The translations under genes were made by a program, and so were the position numbers. DNA of 51,508 nt, taken from a bacterium (lineage in GTDB: Bacteria; Bacteroidota; Bacteroidia; Cytophagales; Cyclobacteriaceae). Below are positions 49,052-51,508 of this stretch, in pieces (positions within the stretch are counted from its first letter, which is position 1; the number at the start of each line of letters is the position of its first letter). The notes beneath the pieces were generated by a model. That model saw only the letters and a list, made by a program, of their open reading frames with translations. It ran no database searches and was not told the DNA's origin. Where the stretch lies: positions 1-51,508 of the forward strand of contig JANSWY010000030.1 in the NCBI GenBank assembly GCA_024743255.1, read 5' to 3'.

Positions 49052-50890
49052 ATGAGACTCACTTTTAGCCTAGTTATTCTATCTCTATTTACCCTACTGA
49101 TAAGTTGCGGAGAACCATCTGAAAAAGCCACAAGATATTATTTGGATGAAGAGAATTCATTCATTAATACTACTGATAGTATTCCACAAGTCATCATATC
49201 TAGTATTGTACCTATACAGTTGGATATAAATTTTGCGACCCTGGACGAGGGTGGTAGTCATGCAACATTGAACGGAGTTGCTAAAGTTGGTGCTGACATG
49301 GATGGTGATGGAATCAAAGAAATCATACTTGAGCAACTTACCGAGGATTACGACACCATATATGGGAAAAGATCGATCCTGCAACTTAGAAATGGGAGAC
49401 TTAAGGAATTGCTAAATGTTAGAGTCAATGTTAATAAGACCGCCTGCAATGATATTCTTGGAAGGGATCAAAAACTTTCTTTCGATACAACTTCATTTGA
49501 AAGGCCCACTGTTGTAGTGAGTGGTAGATATGGATATTCTGGAGGTATAAATTGTCAGGATTATGTCTTAAGTACCATGGAGTATTTCTACGATTTGCCG
49601 CAAAATCAGGCTTATCCAAGGCAGCTCTATAACCTTTGCTCTGTGAATGGGAACAAACTTGATTTAGCTAAATTTTATGCTTTTTCTCCATATAAAGTCC
49701 AGAATGCTATGGGAGCTATATCACCATATCACGGCATTTATAGCAGATTAAGCACACTCCAGGATTGCGATAATATTGGAAATGGATTAGAGTACCTGGA
49801 GAAAATGTCTGGATTAAAATACCTGAATAGAAGCTCCAGAAATAAACGAGATGATTTACTTGATTACATCGGTGAAGAATATCAAAATATTAATCCGGCC
49901 TTTGTAAAGTGGGCAAGCAATAACCTAATTCCTAATCCAGATGATAAGCAGGTTAATGGGTTTAGTTACAAATGGCTGTATGATTATGCATATAAGAATC
50001 AAACGAGACTTTTAGCTGTGGCGAGGCTTCAATTACTTCTGGAAGGTAAAGAAACGGCAATGAAAACATATGCTGAAAGAGCCCATACGCTATATTTTGA
50101 TGAGAATGAAGGTGTCAGAAGAAGAAGGGATAACTTCAATGAATTAAACTATTACTTGGACCAAAAGCATAACGCAGTTAATACGTTGAATGAAGACTTC
50201 AGTTTGGTAGAAGGAGGTTATGCAGAGAGAAACGACTATGGATTTTGGGCACGTAGAATGCTAGATGGATCTGATAAGGCAATTTGGGATGCGCTTGTTA
50301 AAATTTTTAATAACTACGATAAGGAATGGTACGAAGAGAATTTCATTAACAGGAAGTGGAAAGGCATGACGGATATTGCACAAGATGAGTACGACAGCCT
50401 AAAACTAATTGCTGACCAAAAAGAAACAATTCTGGGACCAGATATGGTACCAAGTGAGATGGCATTACAAAATGATCAAGGCGTTGTTATTAATTTGGAA
50501 AATGGTGAAACTAAGGAGTATAAAAATGTTAATAGTGATGGGGAAAGTTATGCTCATTATACCATCGGAGGTTTATGGCCCAAGAAGAACAGTGTAATAG
50601 TAGATTATGGAGGATGGGAATGGGGAGAAACTTATATAGTTGACCTTGCCAATGGTGAGGTGAAAGCATTCACTGGAAGTATTGAAACCAATGAAGAAGC
50701 TACTTTTCTTGCAGAGCAGGTTGAAGAAATGGACTTCACTGCAATGAACTTGTACTCCTGGGCTAATGGACAGTGGGTTAAATCTCAATCCTTCGAAGGA
50801 GTATATTTCTCTGGAGGGTTTTGGCATGAAGGTGAGTTTTATTTCAAGTCGGGAAAAAGCTTTTTGAAATATGGTAATGTCGAGTTGTAA
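49052..50890 (+). CDS. Lipoprotein of unknown function with calcium-loop-like motif
   Basis: 612 residues with a lipobox (LISC, Cys19). Residues about 85-100 (GADMDGDGIKEIIL) carry the DxDxDGxxx acidic loop seen in FG-GAP/VCBS and EF-hand-like calcium sites, here once. The middle is alpha-helical (NLIPNPDDKQVNGFSYKWLY, ARLQLLLEGKETAMKTYAER), and the C-terminal 130 residues are beta strands (QGVVINLENGETKEYKNVNS, GLWPKKNSVIVDYGGWEWGE). No family recognised. Single gene 110-130 nt before the next; the start is the first ATG after a short leader. Confidence 0.65.
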   Translation: MRLTFSLVILSLFTLLISCGEPSEKATRYYLDEENSFINTTDSIPQVIISSIVPIQLDINFATLDEGGSHATLNGVAKVGADMDGDGIKEIILEQLTEDYDTIYGKRSILQLRNGRLKELLNVRVNVNKTACNDILGRDQKLSFDTTSFERPTVVVSGRYGYSGGINCQDYVLSTMEYFYDLPQNQAYPRQLYNLCSVNGNKLDLAKFYAFSPYKVQNAMGAISPYHGIYSRLSTLQDCDNIGNGLEYLEKMSGLKYLNRSSRNKRDDLLDYIGEEYQNINPAFVKWASNNLIPNPDDKQVNGFSYKWLYDYAYKNQTRLLAVARLQLLLEGKETAMKTYAERAHTLYFDENEGVRRRRDNFNELNYYLDQKHNAVNTLNEDFSLVEGGYAERNDYGFWARRMLDGSDKAIWDALVKIFNNYDKEWYEENFINRKWKGMTDIAQDEYDSLKLIADQKETILGPDMVPSEMALQNDQGVVINLENGETKEYKNVNSDGESYAHYTIGGLWPKKNSVIVDYGGWEWGETYIVDLANGEVKAFTGSIETNEEATFLAEQVEEMDFTAMNLYSWANGQWVKSQSFEGVYFSGGFWHEGEFYFKSGKSFLKYGNVEL

Positions 50891-51020
50891 GGCTTAATCT
50901 GATCAGTAACCCTTTACTTGTGTTTTTATAACGGTAGAATCCTGCCACTCAACGATTTAGCTGTGATTATTGTGTGTTTTTTCGTAACTTCTGAATGGCT
51001 CGTAAAAACCACATACAATA

Positions 51021-51508
51021 ATGACTAATTACGCAAAGATTCTGTCCATTTTGGTCGGAGCACTATTAGCATGTGCCCATCTAAACTCATATTCTCAAAC
51101 CAATAGCTACAAGTTTGACATTATTAATATGGACAATGGTTTATCCGATGGAACTGTATTTTGTTCCGTCGTAGACCATCATGGGTATCTCTGGATTGGA
51201 ACATCCAAGGGTTTAAATAGATATGATGGCTACCAATCAACTGTATTCGGACATGAACCGAATAACAGCAATTCAATCATTGGTGATTACATTAATTGTT
51301 TAGCAGTCGACGAATCTGGAAAAATATGGATTGGTACAAATGATGGTATAAGTGTCTTTGATTGGAAGACGAATGAATTCATAAACTACCCGGATCAAAT
51401 TGATGGAAGCATTGTCAACGAAATACTTCCTTATAAAAACGGAAAGGTTTGGATTGCCTCATCAAATGGTGGGTTATATATGTTTGATGGGACGGGATTC
51501 CATTCCTA
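51021..51508 (+). CDS. Reg_prop two-component propeller protein, N-terminal fragment
   Basis: 162 residues to the right window edge, so the gene is cut. A signal peptide (MTNYAKILSILVGALLACAH) is followed by YKFDIINMDNGLSDGTVFCS, then blades with the Reg_prop signature: HHGYLWIGTSKGLNRYDGYQ, ESGKIWIGTNDGISVFDW, and NGKVWIASSNGGLYMFDG. This is the periplasmic sensing propeller of hybrid two-component systems or of LuxR/kinase-fused relatives in Bacteroidota; the output domain is beyond the window. Confidence 0.9.
   Translation, partial: MTNYAKILSILVGALLACAHLNSYSQTNSYKFDIINMDNGLSDGTVFCSVVDHHGYLWIGTSKGLNRYDGYQSTVFGHEPNNSNSIIGDYINCLAVDESGKIWIGTNDGISVFDWKTNEFINYPDQIDGSIVNEILPYKNGKVWIASSNGGLYMFDGTGFHS

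Noticed and set aside
1-51508. Insertion sequences, prophage or defence genes
   Set aside because: No transposase, integrase, restriction, toxin-antitoxin, or phage structural motif was found in any frame I read.

Overview
The window is AT-rich chromosomal DNA from a member of the Bacteroidota, most likely a marine Cytophagales-type organism. The evidence is the mix of families: an inverting GH97 enzyme, a TlpA/DUF4369-like thioredoxin lipoprotein-type gene, a TPR-fused histidine kinase with a Bacteroidota C-terminal extension, a carboxypeptidase-regulatory-like protein, a Reg_prop two-component propeller, membrane-anchored AraC regulators, many small lipoproteins, and promoter-like boxes of the TTTG / TAnnTTTG type. 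I see no rRNA, tRNA, insertion sequence, prophage or CRISPR array. The window reads as a housekeeping and accessory chromosomal region with about 50 genes, often closely packed. Several convergent pairs overlap by exactly 4 bases at their stop codons.

Layout. 1-4.8 kb: the tail of an outer-membrane barrel gene; an aspartyl protease-PDZ gene coupled to a divergent endonuclease V; an ECF42-type sigma factor with its DGPF (YCII) partner; a small zinc-ribbon gene. 4.8-11.9 kb: ssb behind a striking 10-bp phased ACAA array; small unknowns; a thioredoxin-like protein; an orphan GH97 followed by csaA and two small genes; a 64-residue 'IWYN' protein; a DUF3267 zincin. 12-18 kb: a giant exported protein of about 1888 residues, made of an unrecognised beta-rich front half and about 28 ankyrin-type repeats, most only 26 residues long. 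18-28.4 kb: a VIT-VWA protein, a TPR histidine kinase, an M16 peptidase, a GT9 glycosyltransferase, a PstS-like protein and a DAHP synthase. 28.5-36.4 kb: a MarR-GNAT-membrane protein operon with a doubled operator, a lone receiver, several lipoproteins, and a Lys/Gly/Asn-rich low-complexity protein. 36.4-45.6 kb: a lectin-like lipoprotein, an esterase-like lipoprotein, an MsbA-like ABC exporter, a second 'IWYN' paralogue and a 1152-residue TraB/GumN fusion. 45.7-51.5 kb: a membrane AraC regulator, an NHL-repeat lipoprotein, a stand-alone AraC domain, a heptamer-repeat/palindrome element, an unknown lipoprotein and the start of a Reg_prop protein.

Biologically the region is dominated by envelope proteins (about half have a signal peptide or lipobox) and by sensing and regulation. 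The best candidates for something little described are the 26-residue ankyrin variant in the giant protein, the pair of 65-residue IWYN paralogues, the phased ACAA array upstream of ssb, and the TraB + three Mog1/PsbP-like + HEAT-like fusion. No classical defence or mobile system is present. Most assignments rest on motif reading without database searches.
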